DNA of 64,000 nucleotides from Rhodothermales bacterium. Its GTDB lineage: Bacteria; Bacteroidota; Rhodothermia; Rhodothermales; UBA10348. The first letter of the stretch is position 1. Every line of letters starts with the position of its first letter. Shown in pieces: positions 9,302-18,061 of this stretch. The notes under the pieces are model-generated. The model searched no databases. It had not been told where the DNA came from and was given only the letters and a program-made list of their open reading frames with translations. The position numbers and the translations under genes were made by a program. The stretch is from assembly GCA_028284865.1 (NCBI GenBank), contig JANQQV010000008.1, positions 124,001 through 188,000 on the forward strand, written 5' to 3'.

Positions 9302-9574
9302 ATGCGCAATCTTCAAATCCCATACCGCCTGGAGCTTCTTCCTGCTGTGCCCGCCTTTCACCGGCGTGCGCGCAAGGAAAAGGAGTTCGAAGAAGGGCAG
9401 CTCGTGTATTACGGGCCGTCGCCGGGCTACTATGGGATCGGCGAAGTGAAGAGCCTGATTGAAGGGTTCGTTGCCGTGGACTTTCGGGGTACGGGTCAGT
9501 TCGGCGTTCACGAAGACATGTTCAAACCCGAATACCTGATTCCGATTCCGCGCTCGACCATGAGCATCCTCTGA
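9302..9574 (+). CDS. Small hypothetical protein, SH3-like/KOW-like composition
   Basis: A 90-residue protein I do not recognise. After about 28 residues with several Arg, the rest is short beta-strand-like segments (EEGQLVYYGPSPGYYGIGEV, then LIEGFVAVDFRGTGQFGVHED). This looks like a small beta-barrel of SH3 or similar type, as found in nucleic-acid or regulator-binding modules. No signal peptide or membrane helix is present. Codon use and GC match its neighbours, and the frame is clean. It stands alone between divergent and co-directional genes. Start could also be slightly downstream. Confidence 0.6.
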   Translation: MRNLQIPYRLELLPAVPAFHRRARKEKEFEEGQLVYYGPSPGYYGIGEVKSLIEGFVAVDFRGTGQFGVHEDMFKPEYLIPIPRSTMSIL

Positions 9575-9658
9575 TCCGCAGCGACTGGGCGAACTCATCC
9601 TGGCCCGAGTCGCCCAGACCCTACCGAGTCAGTCATCACCCATTCATCTCACCCACCC

Positions 9659-10270
9659 ATGCTTCGCTCGTTCTGGTTGCTGACCGCTCTCATTCTGTTG
9701 GCCGGTTGTGGCCCACGTCAGGAATCCATCCCCATGATCGATGGCCGCGTCGATGATTTCGAGGACGGCGACATCTACAACTACCTCGGATTCACGTGGG
9801 AATCCGTCTCCGGCGGCGCCGACGCTGATGCCACGATATTCGTTGAGGCCGGTGGTGTCCTGGATTCGCGTTATCAACTGACCATCGGTGGCATGCGTCC
9901 CACCGGTTCAACGGGTGACCTCGTGTCGGGCGCACGCGTGCGCATGGGGCAAGCCCTGGAAGCCAACCGCTCGGAAGTTACCAACGTCTCTGCCTATGAC
10001 GGTCTCGAGCTTCGCATGCGCGGCACGCCGGGGTCCTACATCGTGCAATTGGGAACGGAAGCCATCACGGACTTCGACTTCTACAATTCGTACGTGGAAG
10101 TGACTCCAGAGTGGGCGCTGTTCCGCATTCCATTCGCGGACTTCAATCAGGAAGGTTTCGGCGCTTCGAAACGCTGGACCGGATCTGATCTGACACACAT
10201 CGCCATCTACTCGAATCGGTTCGGTCCGTACACCATTGCCGTAGACGATATCCGGTTCTACAACCAATAG
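9659..10270 (+). CDS. Lipoprotein with CIA30/galactose-binding-like beta-sandwich
   Basis: The 203-residue protein starts with a lipoprotein signal (LLAGC, Cys near residue 17). The mature part begins with DDFEDGDIYNYLGFTWESVS, the opening pattern of CIA30 / carbohydrate-binding-like jelly rolls. It ends with LTHIAIYSNRFGPYTIAVDDIRFY, the usual last strands of that fold. It should sit in the envelope and bind a ligand or stabilise a complex; no enzyme residues are visible. The next genes (ABC-2 transporter) are about 100 bases away and probably separate. Confidence 0.75.
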   Translation: MLRSFWLLTALILLAGCGPRQESIPMIDGRVDDFEDGDIYNYLGFTWESVSGGADADATIFVEAGGVLDSRYQLTIGGMRPTGSTGDLVSGARVRMGQALEANRSEVTNVSAYDGLELRMRGTPGSYIVQLGTEAITDFDFYNSYVEVTPEWALFRIPFADFNQEGFGASKRWTGSDLTHIAIYSNRFGPYTIAVDDIRFYNQ

Positions 10271-10373
10271 AATCCACGGAAACGGTTAAGGCGATTTCAT
10301 AAGCAATCAGGCAACCTGACGGGCGGATTCACGTCCGATCAGACCTGCACCCAACCTCCCTCCCTACCCCATC

Positions 10374-11327
10374 ATGCACACCCTCCAGGTCCAGGGCGTC
10401 ACCAAACAGTACGAAAAGGTGCTCGCCGTGAACAACGTCTCATTCGAGGCGCAACCCGGTCGGATTCTCGGCTTGCTCGGCCCCAACGGTGCCGGAAAGA
10501 CGACGTCCATCCGGATGATCACGTACATCACCATTCCTGATAGCGGGCAAATCCTGTTCGGCGGCCAAAAAGTCAGCCCAAAAAGTCAGGAAATCATGGG
10601 CTATCTGCCCGAAGAGCGCGGTCTCTACAAGAAGATGAAGGTCGGCGAGCAGCTGATGTACTTCGCCGAGCTGAAGGGTATGCCCAAGAGCGAAGCCCGC
10701 GATGCGATCAAGTACTGGCTCGACCGCATGGGGGCGCTCGATTGGGTATCCAAGGAGACCAATGAGCTCTCCAAGGGAATGCAGCAGAAGATCCAGTTCA
10801 TTGCGACGATCCTTCACGATCCCAAGCTGCTTATCCTGGATGAACCCTTTGGTGGCCTCGACCCGATCAACTCCGACCTCCTCCAGGATGTGATCCTCGA
10901 ACTGAAGGATTCGGGACGGACGATCCTGTTCGCCTCACACCGCATGGAGCAGGTCGAACAGCTCTGCGATGATATCTGCCTGGTTTCCAGGGGCGAAATC
11001 GTTGTCAATGGCGCCTTGAACGAAGTCAAGAAGCGTTACGGAAAGAACACTGTGATGATCGACTTCGAGGGCTCGGACGCTTTCCTGGATCCACTCGAAG
11101 CAGCCGGTGATGTGCGTGTCAATGTGCGATCGACGCGGCATGCTGAGATTCGACTTCTCAACGACACCCCGTCCAAGAAAGTGCTGCAGGCTGCTCTGGA
11201 GCACGTTTCTGACATCACCCGATTTGAATTGGTTGAACCCCCGATGCGGGAGATTTTCGTGACCGCCGTGACCGAACAACAGGGCGAGCAAGCCCTCGAG
11301 CCTCAAACGGAAGGAGGTGCAGCATGA
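10374..11327 (+). CDS. ABC-2 transporter ATP-binding protein (NatA-like)
   Basis: The 317-residue cytoplasmic ATPase drives the membrane protein encoded immediately downstream. Walker A is at residues 36-44 (GPNGAGKTT), the signature is LSKGM at 132-136, Walker B is LLILDE at 152-157, and the switch His is in FASHRMEQ. A C-terminal DUF4162-type extension of about 95 residues is typical of NatA and CcmA-like proteins. The stop overlaps the permease ATG (ATGA). NatA/NatB pairs export sodium in Bacillus, but substrate cannot be told from sequence. Confidence 0.93.
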   Translation: MHTLQVQGVTKQYEKVLAVNNVSFEAQPGRILGLLGPNGAGKTTSIRMITYITIPDSGQILFGGQKVSPKSQEIMGYLPEERGLYKKMKVGEQLMYFAELKGMPKSEARDAIKYWLDRMGALDWVSKETNELSKGMQQKIQFIATILHDPKLLILDEPFGGLDPINSDLLQDVILELKDSGRTILFASHRMEQVEQLCDDICLVSRGEIVVNGALNEVKKRYGKNTVMIDFEGSDAFLDPLEAAGDVRVNVRSTRHAEIRLLNDTPSKKVLQAALEHVSDITRFELVEPPMREIFVTAVTEQQGEQALEPQTEGGAA

Positions 11328-12616
11328 ACAAGACATTCATCGTAGCCAAGAACGAGTTCATGAAGCGGGTGAAGACCAAATGGTTCATCTTCACCACACT
11401 GCTCGGTCCTATCGTGCTGGTGGGCTTTTTCACCGTCATCGGCTTCGTGTCGGCCTCCGCCATTGAAGGCGGCGAGTCTACCATTGTGGTCCTTGACGAA
11501 ACCGACCGCATCGCTGAAAACCTGAGCGACCCTGAAGGCGACATGACCTTCACCGTTTCCGACGCCGACGAGGAAACGCTGCGTCAGCAGGTCCTCGATG
11601 GCGAATACAATGGCTACCTGGTCTTGCCTGCGGGATTGATCACCGGCGATGAGGGAGCCCGCTACTATTCGACCGAAGGAGGCGGTGTCAGTTCGTTCAA
11701 TTTCGACCTGCGCAGCATCATCCGGAATACCGTGCGCCAGCTGCGTCTGGAAGATCAGAACGTACCGTCCGAGGTCTTCGAGATCATCAACGCAGGCGTT
11801 TCGCTCGACACGATCAAGCTGTCCGAAGAAGGCGAAGAACAGGGCAGTTCCGCGGCCTACGCCATCGTCGGCGGCATCATGGGCTTCCTGATCTATCTGA
11901 CCATGCTGATCTACGGCTCTGTGGTTATGCAGGGGGTCATCCAGGAGAAGATGAACCGAGTCGTGGAAGTCATTGTGTCCTCCGTTCGGCCTTTCGATCT
12001 CCTGATGGGCAAGGTACTTGGTATCGGCGCGATGGGACTGGTCCAGATGACGTTTTGGGCAGGTCTGATCGCCGCGGGTACGTTGGGGTCCGGTGCCATC
12101 ATCAGCCTCTTCATCGACCCGGCGAACATGGATCTGCCTGACACCGCGACCCAAGCGGAAGTCCTGGACGCCGTCGGCTTCCAGGTACCCGAACTCGGAC
12201 CGGAAGTCTTCATCTTCTTCGTGATCTACTTCCTGCTGGGCTATTTGCTGTACTCAACCCTGTTCGCCGGAATCGGCTCAGCGGTTGAGCAGCAGCAGGA
12301 TGCACAGAGCCTGATGGTGCCGGTCATGATGCCCATCATCATCTCGATCGTCTTCCTTCAGGCCGTGATCGAAGCGCCCAATTCAGGACTGTCTGTCGCG
12401 CTGTCGTTGATTCCGTTTACCGCACCCATTCCGATGGTTGTGCGCGTGGCGATGATCGACGTACCGCTTTGGCAAATGGCGGCTTCCCTTTCCCTGCTGA
12501 TCGGAACGTTCGTTGGCGCCGTCTGGGTCTCCTCGCGGATCTACCGGGTCGGCATCCTGAGCTACGGCAAGAAGCCTTCGCTGAAAGAGATCATCAAGTG
12601 GATGCGGTACGCGTGA
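11324..12616 (+). CDS. ABC-2 type permease (NatB-like)
   Basis: The 430-residue membrane partner of the preceding ATPase has one N-terminal helix (residues about 20-45). A periplasmic loop of about 150 residues follows, then five helices with the ABC-2 motif MNRVVEVIVSSVRPFDLLMGKVLG, the conserved coupling region of this family. The loop contains VLDETDRIAENL, a beta-strand start common in NatB/YhaP proteins. It overlaps the ATPase gene by four bases. A long hairpin follows the stop and may end the transcript. Confidence 0.92.
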   Translation: MNKTFIVAKNEFMKRVKTKWFIFTTLLGPIVLVGFFTVIGFVSASAIEGGESTIVVLDETDRIAENLSDPEGDMTFTVSDADEETLRQQVLDGEYNGYLVLPAGLITGDEGARYYSTEGGGVSSFNFDLRSIIRNTVRQLRLEDQNVPSEVFEIINAGVSLDTIKLSEEGEEQGSSAAYAIVGGIMGFLIYLTMLIYGSVVMQGVIQEKMNRVVEVIVSSVRPFDLLMGKVLGIGAMGLVQMTFWAGLIAAGTLGSGAIISLFIDPANMDLPDTATQAEVLDAVGFQVPELGPEVFIFFVIYFLLGYLLYSTLFAGIGSAVEQQQDAQSLMVPVMMPIIISIVFLQAVIEAPNSGLSVALSLIPFTAPIPMVVRVAMIDVPLWQMAASLSLLIGTFVGAVWVSSRIYRVGILSYGKKPSLKEIIKWMRYA

Positions 12617-12640
12617 TCGCTGGAGACTGGCAGTGGCTGT

Positions 12641-12687
12641 CATGAGGGCCTACCTTGGGGTCGCACCCAAACGAGTAGGTCCTCATG
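12641..12687 (+). promoter_or_regulatory. Long hairpin covering the start codon of the metallo-hydrolase gene
   Basis: Left arm CATGAGGGCCTAC (12641-12653) pairs with GTAGGTCCTCATG (12675-12687) with a single G-U wobble. A smaller TTGGG/CCCAA stem lies inside. The ATG at 12685 is the base of the stem and the weak ribosome site is within it. It may act as the natAB-type transcript terminator, as a translation switch, or both. There is no T-run after it, which favours a role in translation. Confidence 0.7.
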
Positions 12688-13644
12688 AAGTCTGTTTTCA
12701 GGAGCTCTGTATTTACCTGCGTCCTGGTGATTGTTCTGTGGGCCAATCCCGCAGCCGCGCAGTCGTCTGAGGATCTGAAAATGACCTATCTCGGTGCTGC
12801 CGGATGGATCATTGAGGACGGCAAGGTGGTGGTCCTGATCGACCCGTACATCACTCGTGCGAAGTATGGCGGTGGCGGCCACCCAGACGATGATCGACCC
12901 GATTATGGTCGCGACGAAGTGGTCCCCTCGGACACCAAACTGATCGATGACATCCTGGATGGGATCGGTGCGCCCGTAGACTTCATCCTGGTCCACCACA
13001 GCCACTTCGATCACCTGGGGGATGTGCCGTACATAGCCCAGAAGACGGGCGCAAAAGTGATCGGTACCGAGACGACCAAGAGGATCCTGCTGGCCTACGG
13101 CATTCCAAGTGAACAGCTTTATGCGGTCGGTGGCGGCGAGGACTACCAATTCGATGACTTCTCCATCCGCGTTCTGCCGGCCATTCATTCAGCATTGAAT
13201 GAGAAGCTGTACCACGATACGCGACGCTATAATCGGACCACCGAACTGAACGCTCCCTTGGTGGTCAGCGAGTTCATCGAGGGTGGATCGCTGCAGTTTT
13301 TGGCTCGGTTCGCGAAACACGAAGTCATGACGATGGGCTCGATGAACTTCCTCGAGCGCGAACTCGAAGGCATTCATCCCGATGTGCTCCTTGCTGGCAT
13401 CAATGGTTCGCGACTCGGCCTCTACAAATACGACGAGCGCCTCGCGAAAGTAACCGGCTATCCCCCCGTGGTCATTCCTACCCACTGGGACAATTTCCGC
13501 GTGCCGTACGGCTATAGCCAGGAGGCGAACATCCAGCGGAATCTGGTGCCCTTCGCTGACAAGATGAAATCGCTTTCTCCCGAGACTCGGGTCATCCTTC
13601 CAGTCCATCTCGAGCCGATCGTACTGGGACCGGTCGATCGCTAG
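12685..13644 (+). CDS. Secreted metallo-beta-lactamase-fold hydrolase
   Basis: The 319-residue protein has a Sec signal peptide ending in AAAQS. The fold signature HHSHFDHLGD (HxHxDH) binds two metals; a later THW and PVHLEP supply further His ligands. The start of the mature protein, MTYLGAAGWIIEDGKVVVLIDPY, matches the UlaG/YtnP-type branch of MBL hydrolases rather than true lactamases. The substrate is unknown; a periplasmic phosphodiester, lactone or ester is likely. Its start codon is buried in a long hairpin, so expression may be controlled post-transcriptionally. Confidence 0.88.
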   Translation: MKSVFRSSVFTCVLVIVLWANPAAAQSSEDLKMTYLGAAGWIIEDGKVVVLIDPYITRAKYGGGGHPDDDRPDYGRDEVVPSDTKLIDDILDGIGAPVDFILVHHSHFDHLGDVPYIAQKTGAKVIGTETTKRILLAYGIPSEQLYAVGGGEDYQFDDFSIRVLPAIHSALNEKLYHDTRRYNRTTELNAPLVVSEFIEGGSLQFLARFAKHEVMTMGSMNFLERELEGIHPDVLLAGINGSRLGLYKYDERLAKVTGYPPVVIPTHWDNFRVPYGYSQEANIQRNLVPFADKMKSLSPETRVILPVHLEPIVLGPVDR

Positions 13645-13722
13645 AATCAGCTAACGTCTGCTCGCGACTCGATTCAATTCGGACAAGTCAGTCGTCTCTC
13701 CCTCTTTCACGGGAAATCGCTG

Positions 13723-14403
13723 CTATGTCAGTGCCACGAAGATTCGCTGGGCGGTGTCGGTGTCAATGACCCTGGGGCCGTCTGCCAAGGAAAGCGTGAC
13801 CCGTCCGACTGAAAGACCTTGTTCGTCGATCCGGACGCGCGTGTCCGGCATCAGGCCCTCGCCCTCGATGTACTCGAGAAAATCGGGATCCCCGTCAGCC
13901 ACGTGGTGGATGATCGCTTCATCGCCGGCAGCCAAATCGGCCAGCGTTGTTGTTGGTGAAGGCGCGATGTGTCCGGCCTTCGTCGGAATCGGATGACCGT
14001 GTGGGTCGTGCGTGGGGAAGCCCAGCATCTCGTCAATGCGCTCCTCGAATTCCTCCGAGATGTGATGCTCAAGCCGTTCGGCTTCGCGATGCATCTCGTG
14101 CCAAGAGAATCCCATCACGTTCTTGAGGAAGGTCTCCAGGAGCCGGTGATGGCGAATGATCTCGAGCGCCACCAGATTACCTGCTTCGGTCAGGACTGCG
14201 CCCTTGTACGAGACATGGTCGACCAATTCCATCTGGGCCAACCGCTTGAGCATGTTGGTGACCGTCGCAGACGACACGCCCATGGCGTCAGCCAGATCAT
14301 TCGTGCTTACTCGACCGAAAGCCTGCCGCTTGTAAATAGCCTTCAGATAGTCCTCTGCCACCTGGCTCAGCATGCGATGCGAAGATGAAGGTGAGTTGGA
14401 CAT
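13723..14403 (-). CDS. DtxR/MntR-family metal-dependent transcription regulator
   Basis: The 226-residue protein has an N-terminal winged helix (SQVAEDYLKAIYKRQAFGRV, then DLADAMGVSSATVTNMLKRL). A dimerisation and metal-binding helix domain follows (EIIRHHRLLETFL, EMHREAERLEHHISEE), and the protein ends with an FeoA/SH3-like domain from about residue 150. The Glu-His-His positions are those that bind Mn or Fe in this family. The frame extends to a GTG at 14512, but that would read through the candidate operator; the ATG at 14403 gives a normal N-terminus. It probably controls iron or manganese uptake genes and itself. Confidence 0.92.
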   Translation of the reverse strand: MSNSPSSSHRMLSQVAEDYLKAIYKRQAFGRVSTNDLADAMGVSSATVTNMLKRLAQMELVDHVSYKGAVLTEAGNLVALEIIRHHRLLETFLKNVMGFSWHEMHREAERLEHHISEEFEERIDEMLGFPTHDPHGHPIPTKAGHIAPSPTTTLADLAAGDEAIIHHVADGDPDFLEYIEGEGLMPDTRVRIDEQGLSVGRVTLSLADGPRVIDTDTAQRIFVALT

Positions 14404-14514
14404 GGAGTTCAGACGGACCCAGGCGAATTCGGGCGATTCGGGCTCGAACCAAGCGATTATCGACGTACTCAAAGGTAGTCGACTGGCAGATCCGGGAGCG
14501 AAGCTGTTCACGTT

Positions 14515-14528
14515 TTAGCCTGGGCTAA
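14515..14528. promoter_or_regulatory. Candidate DtxR/MntR operator
   Basis: Perfect inverted repeat TTAGCC-TG-GGCTAA, resembling TTAGGC-type half sites of DtxR-family operators. It lies 112 bases upstream of the regulator start and 142 bases upstream of the divergent large fusion gene, so it could control both. The match is by eye. Confidence 0.65.
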
Positions 14529-14669
14529 CAATAGCGCCGGGGCAGACGCGGGACAAATCGTCCCGACTATTTGCCCTGATCACAACGGAACACCCGGGAT
14601 GGCAACCTCTATCAATCGTCCGATCTCCCTCGAATCGAGGCGCACTCCCGTCGCTTTCGCATCCCATCT

Positions 14670-17600
14670 GTGAAACGCTGCACCCTCATAGCGATCATCC
14701 TGCTCGGTCTGTTTGCAGCAGCCCTGCCCGCGAATGCCCAGTACTTCCGATACGGGAAGAACAAGGTGCATTACGAAGACCAGGATTGGTCCTTCATCCA
14801 GAGCCGGCACTTCACGGTCTACTACTACGGGGATCCGGCGCTCGCCGACTTCGCGGCTCGCGCCGCGGAGGAGGCCTTCGGTTCGATGGCCCGTCTTTTC
14901 CGCTTCGAACCCGAGAAGCGGATCGCGATGATCGTCTATCCGAATCACGCAGAGTTTGCTGTCACCAACGCGGTGAATTTGCCCACCTTTTCCGAAGGGA
15001 TCGGGGGCGTCACGGAGCTCTACAAGAACCGCATCGCCATCCCGTTCGCAGGCGACTACCGGGATTTCCGTCGCGTGGTCCATCATGAACTCCTGCATGC
15101 GGTCGTCAACGAGGTGTACTACGGTGGCTCGATTCAAAGCCTGATCCAGTTGGGCCCGCGCATGCGCATCCCCCTCTGGTTCAACGAAGGCCTGGCTGAG
15201 TATCTCGCATTGGGATGGGATACGCAGTCCGACATGTATATCCGAGAGGCCGTCATCAATGATCACCTTCCGGATATCGATCAGCTCAACGGCTATTTCG
15301 CGTATCGAGGAGGACAGGCCGTCTGGGACTACGTGGCCGAGCAGTACGGTCAGGAGAAGATTGCCGAGATCCTTCGCCGCCTGCAGACGGCGCGCTCGGT
15401 CAGCCAGGCGTTCCAGCGATCAATCGGGCTAACGGTCGATGAACTGAGCGACCAATGGAAGCGGTCGCTTCGCGAAATCCATTTCCCGGAAGTGACGGCG
15501 CGCGAATCCCTCGAGGAAATCGGGGATGCCATCATCACCGATCAGGATGGCTTCTACAACGCCAGCCCCGCCCTCTCACCACTCGGTGATAAACTCGCCT
15601 TCGTCACAACGACGAGCGGCCTCTTCGACATCTACATCGCCGACGCGCACGATGGCACGATCCAGAAACGCCTGGTTCAGGGTCAGCTCTCGCGCGAGTT
15701 CGAATCTCTTCGGATTCTGACTCCCGGATTGTCCTGGAGTCCGGATGGCAACACACTAGCGGCCGCCGTTCGTTCAGGGCGCTCGGACGCGGTCATCCTC
15801 ATCGATGTGATGACAGAGCGCACCGAGCGCATCGAAGTGCCCGGTGTCAAGCAGATCCTGTCCCTGGATTGGAGCCCGAATGGCGAACAGATCGCGATGA
15901 GTGCTTCAGATGGGCAGCAGTCCGACATCTGGGTGCTGACCCTGGCTGATCAGTCCGTTATCAACCTGACAAACGATGTGTGGGGCGATTTCGAACCTGC
16001 GTGGAGTCCTGACGGAGAAGTCATCGTCTTCCATTCCGACCGAGGCGGAGAGACGGAGTTGGGTCGGCTTCCAGCCACGGACACCCGCCTGCTCGAACAC
16101 ACGTTCGATCAACTGGACCTGTATCTGTTGCGTCCTGACGGGCGATTTGCTCGTCGCTTGACCAACAACGACACGTGGGACGATCACAGCGCACGCTTTG
16201 GAGAAAGCACCGAGCGGATTGTCTTCATCTCGGATCGCAACGGCATCCCGAACCTGTACGAGAAGCACCTTGAAACCGGCCGTGTTCGCCCGCTGACGGA
16301 TCTCGACGTCGGGGTAATGGAGGTTGCGGTAGCCCGTGGGAATGACCTGGCTGCCCTGGTCAGTCTGCGCAACGGTATCCCTTCGATCTACACCCTTCGG
16401 CTGCCCTTCGATCGGCAGCTGCCGCGCGACCCCCTGATTCCGAACGTCTGGGCCCAGCGCGTCGATCAGAGCGAGTTCCGCGAAGCGCCTGCCGTGACCG
16501 TAGCAGGACCGAGTCGCCTGGACGGGAATCCGTTCCTGCGAGATGCATCAGACGGCATTGCCTATCTCAGAGGCCGCAAGCGGTTGTTTCCGCCCGAGCC
16601 GGAGCTTCCAGTGATCCCGGACCTTGATTCGTTGATGGCCAATCTGCCCGATGAAGCTGCGGCGGCCCTGCTGGCATTAGAAAACCGCGAGCCGGTCGAT
16701 GTGCCCATCGACTCATTTGTCGCTCAGCTGGAAATCGATTTTGAGACGCTCACTGCCCGCAGCGCACCCCCTCGACCGCTGGATCCTGTGCAGGCGTTGA
16801 TTTCGCCCACATCAGGACCTCATGTAGATGAGGATGGCGACTTCATTCCCCGGGACTACAAGCTGCGCTTCTCGCCGGACATCGTGTACGGGGCGGCGGG
16901 GTATGATGCGATATACGGCGTGCAGGGCGTGACCCAGATGCGGTTCTCCGACATGCTGGGCGATCATCAGTTCATTCTGGCGACCAACCTGCTGCTCGAC
17001 CTGCGCAACTCGGACTACTCCCTGGCCTACCAGTACTTGCCTCGACGCATGGACTGGACCGTCTCGGGATTCCACGTATCGCGGCTCCTGGCTGACTTCA
17101 CCGAATCGGACCCGACCTACTTCCGCTATCGCCAATTCGGGGCCAGCATCGCAGCCAGCTATCCCTTCGACAAATTCCACCGCCTGGACGCGGACATCGG
17201 CGTGGTGGGCGTCAATCAGGCTGACATCACCGATGTCACCGTGCCTCCTGTCAGCCGGGCATTGCTCATCCCACGACTCACATTCACGCGGGACGTGACG
17301 ACTCCGGGGTTCCTCTCCCCGATTGATGGCGGGCGATTGGCTGTTTCCATTTCCGGAGCTCCGCTGGCCTTCAACGACGCAAACATCCGATTCGGTACCG
17401 TTTTGTTTGATGCGCGCCTCTACGAATCGTTCGGCCGGAGTCGCTACACCTGGGCGCTGCGCATGTCGACGGGCCATTCGTTCGGACGCACGCAGCAGGT
17501 GTTCTACACGTCGGGTGTCCAGAATTGGCTCAATCGGGACTTTGATGACGTCAATGGTTTCCCAATCGAGGAAGTCACAGACTTCGTGTTCGCGACGCCG

Positions 17601-17978
17601 ATGATGCCACTTCGCGGGTATGACATCAACTCGGCGAACGGTTCGCATTTCGGATTGATCAACTTCGAGTTCCGATTCCCGCTATTGGCGGCCGCGCTTC
17701 CAGGCCCGCTACCCTTCATCCCGCTCTACAACATTCAGGGGCAGGTCTTTGCCGACGTGGGAAATGTCTGGGGTGGCCGCACGTCTTCCCGTGGCGAACT
17801 GGCGCCCGGCGAAACGGCACTGCCGCGCCGAGGTGTCGAGGACATCATGGCCGGAACCGGATTCGGATTCCGGACGCTTTTCCTCGGCTTGCCCGTTCGC
17901 ATGGATCTGGCCTGGCCGTTCGATGGTCGCTCATTCGGCGATCGCCACTTCTACCTGAGCGTTGGACTCGACTTTTGA
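14670..17978 (+). CDS. Outer-membrane fusion: gluzincin peptidase, TolB propeller, Omp85-like barrel
   Basis: A 1102-residue protein with a Sec signal (cleavage after about ANA-Q, residue 24). Residues 40-270 are a peptidase-MA-like domain with HELLH (H139, E140, H143) and WFNEGLAEY downstream, the zinc ligands of gluzincins. Residues about 280-600 contain TolB/WD40-like repeats (LSWSPDGNTLAAAV, PAWSPDGEVIVFHSDRGG). Residues about 740-1102 are a beta barrel with MPLRGYD, the conserved RGY-type motif of Omp85 proteins, and a terminal phenylalanine (VGLDF). The start codon is GTG. The likely place is the outer membrane with the protease facing the periplasm or surface; substrate unknown. Confidence 0.85.
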   Translation: MKRCTLIAIILLGLFAAALPANAQYFRYGKNKVHYEDQDWSFIQSRHFTVYYYGDPALADFAARAAEEAFGSMARLFRFEPEKRIAMIVYPNHAEFAVTNAVNLPTFSEGIGGVTELYKNRIAIPFAGDYRDFRRVVHHELLHAVVNEVYYGGSIQSLIQLGPRMRIPLWFNEGLAEYLALGWDTQSDMYIREAVINDHLPDIDQLNGYFAYRGGQAVWDYVAEQYGQEKIAEILRRLQTARSVSQAFQRSIGLTVDELSDQWKRSLREIHFPEVTARESLEEIGDAIITDQDGFYNASPALSPLGDKLAFVTTTSGLFDIYIADAHDGTIQKRLVQGQLSREFESLRILTPGLSWSPDGNTLAAAVRSGRSDAVILIDVMTERTERIEVPGVKQILSLDWSPNGEQIAMSASDGQQSDIWVLTLADQSVINLTNDVWGDFEPAWSPDGEVIVFHSDRGGETELGRLPATDTRLLEHTFDQLDLYLLRPDGRFARRLTNNDTWDDHSARFGESTERIVFISDRNGIPNLYEKHLETGRVRPLTDLDVGVMEVAVARGNDLAALVSLRNGIPSIYTLRLPFDRQLPRDPLIPNVWAQRVDQSEFREAPAVTVAGPSRLDGNPFLRDASDGIAYLRGRKRLFPPEPELPVIPDLDSLMANLPDEAAAALLALENREPVDVPIDSFVAQLEIDFETLTARSAPPRPLDPVQALISPTSGPHVDEDGDFIPRDYKLRFSPDIVYGAAGYDAIYGVQGVTQMRFSDMLGDHQFILATNLLLDLRNSDYSLAYQYLPRRMDWTVSGFHVSRLLADFTESDPTYFRYRQFGASIAASYPFDKFHRLDADIGVVGVNQADITDVTVPPVSRALLIPRLTFTRDVTTPGFLSPIDGGRLAVSISGAPLAFNDANIRFGTVLFDARLYESFGRSRYTWALRMSTGHSFGRTQQVFYTSGVQNWLNRDFDDVNGFPIEEVTDFVFATPMMPLRGYDINSANGSHFGLINFEFRFPLLAAALPGPLPFIPLYNIQGQVFADVGNVWGGRTSSRGELAPGETALPRRGVEDIMAGTGFGFRTLFLGLPVRMDLAWPFDGRSFGDRHFYLSVGLDF

Positions 17979-18061
17979 TGGACGAGTCGGTCTGAATTCT
18001 TTGTGACACTCCAGCTCAGTTCGCCCGTAACCTGATTCGATTCCCCTCCCTATTTTGAATC

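Noticed and set aside
11303-12154. A 283-residue open frame on the - strand
   Set aside because: It is antisense to the NatB-like permease and rich in His/Asp as expected for a reversed hydrophobic gene.
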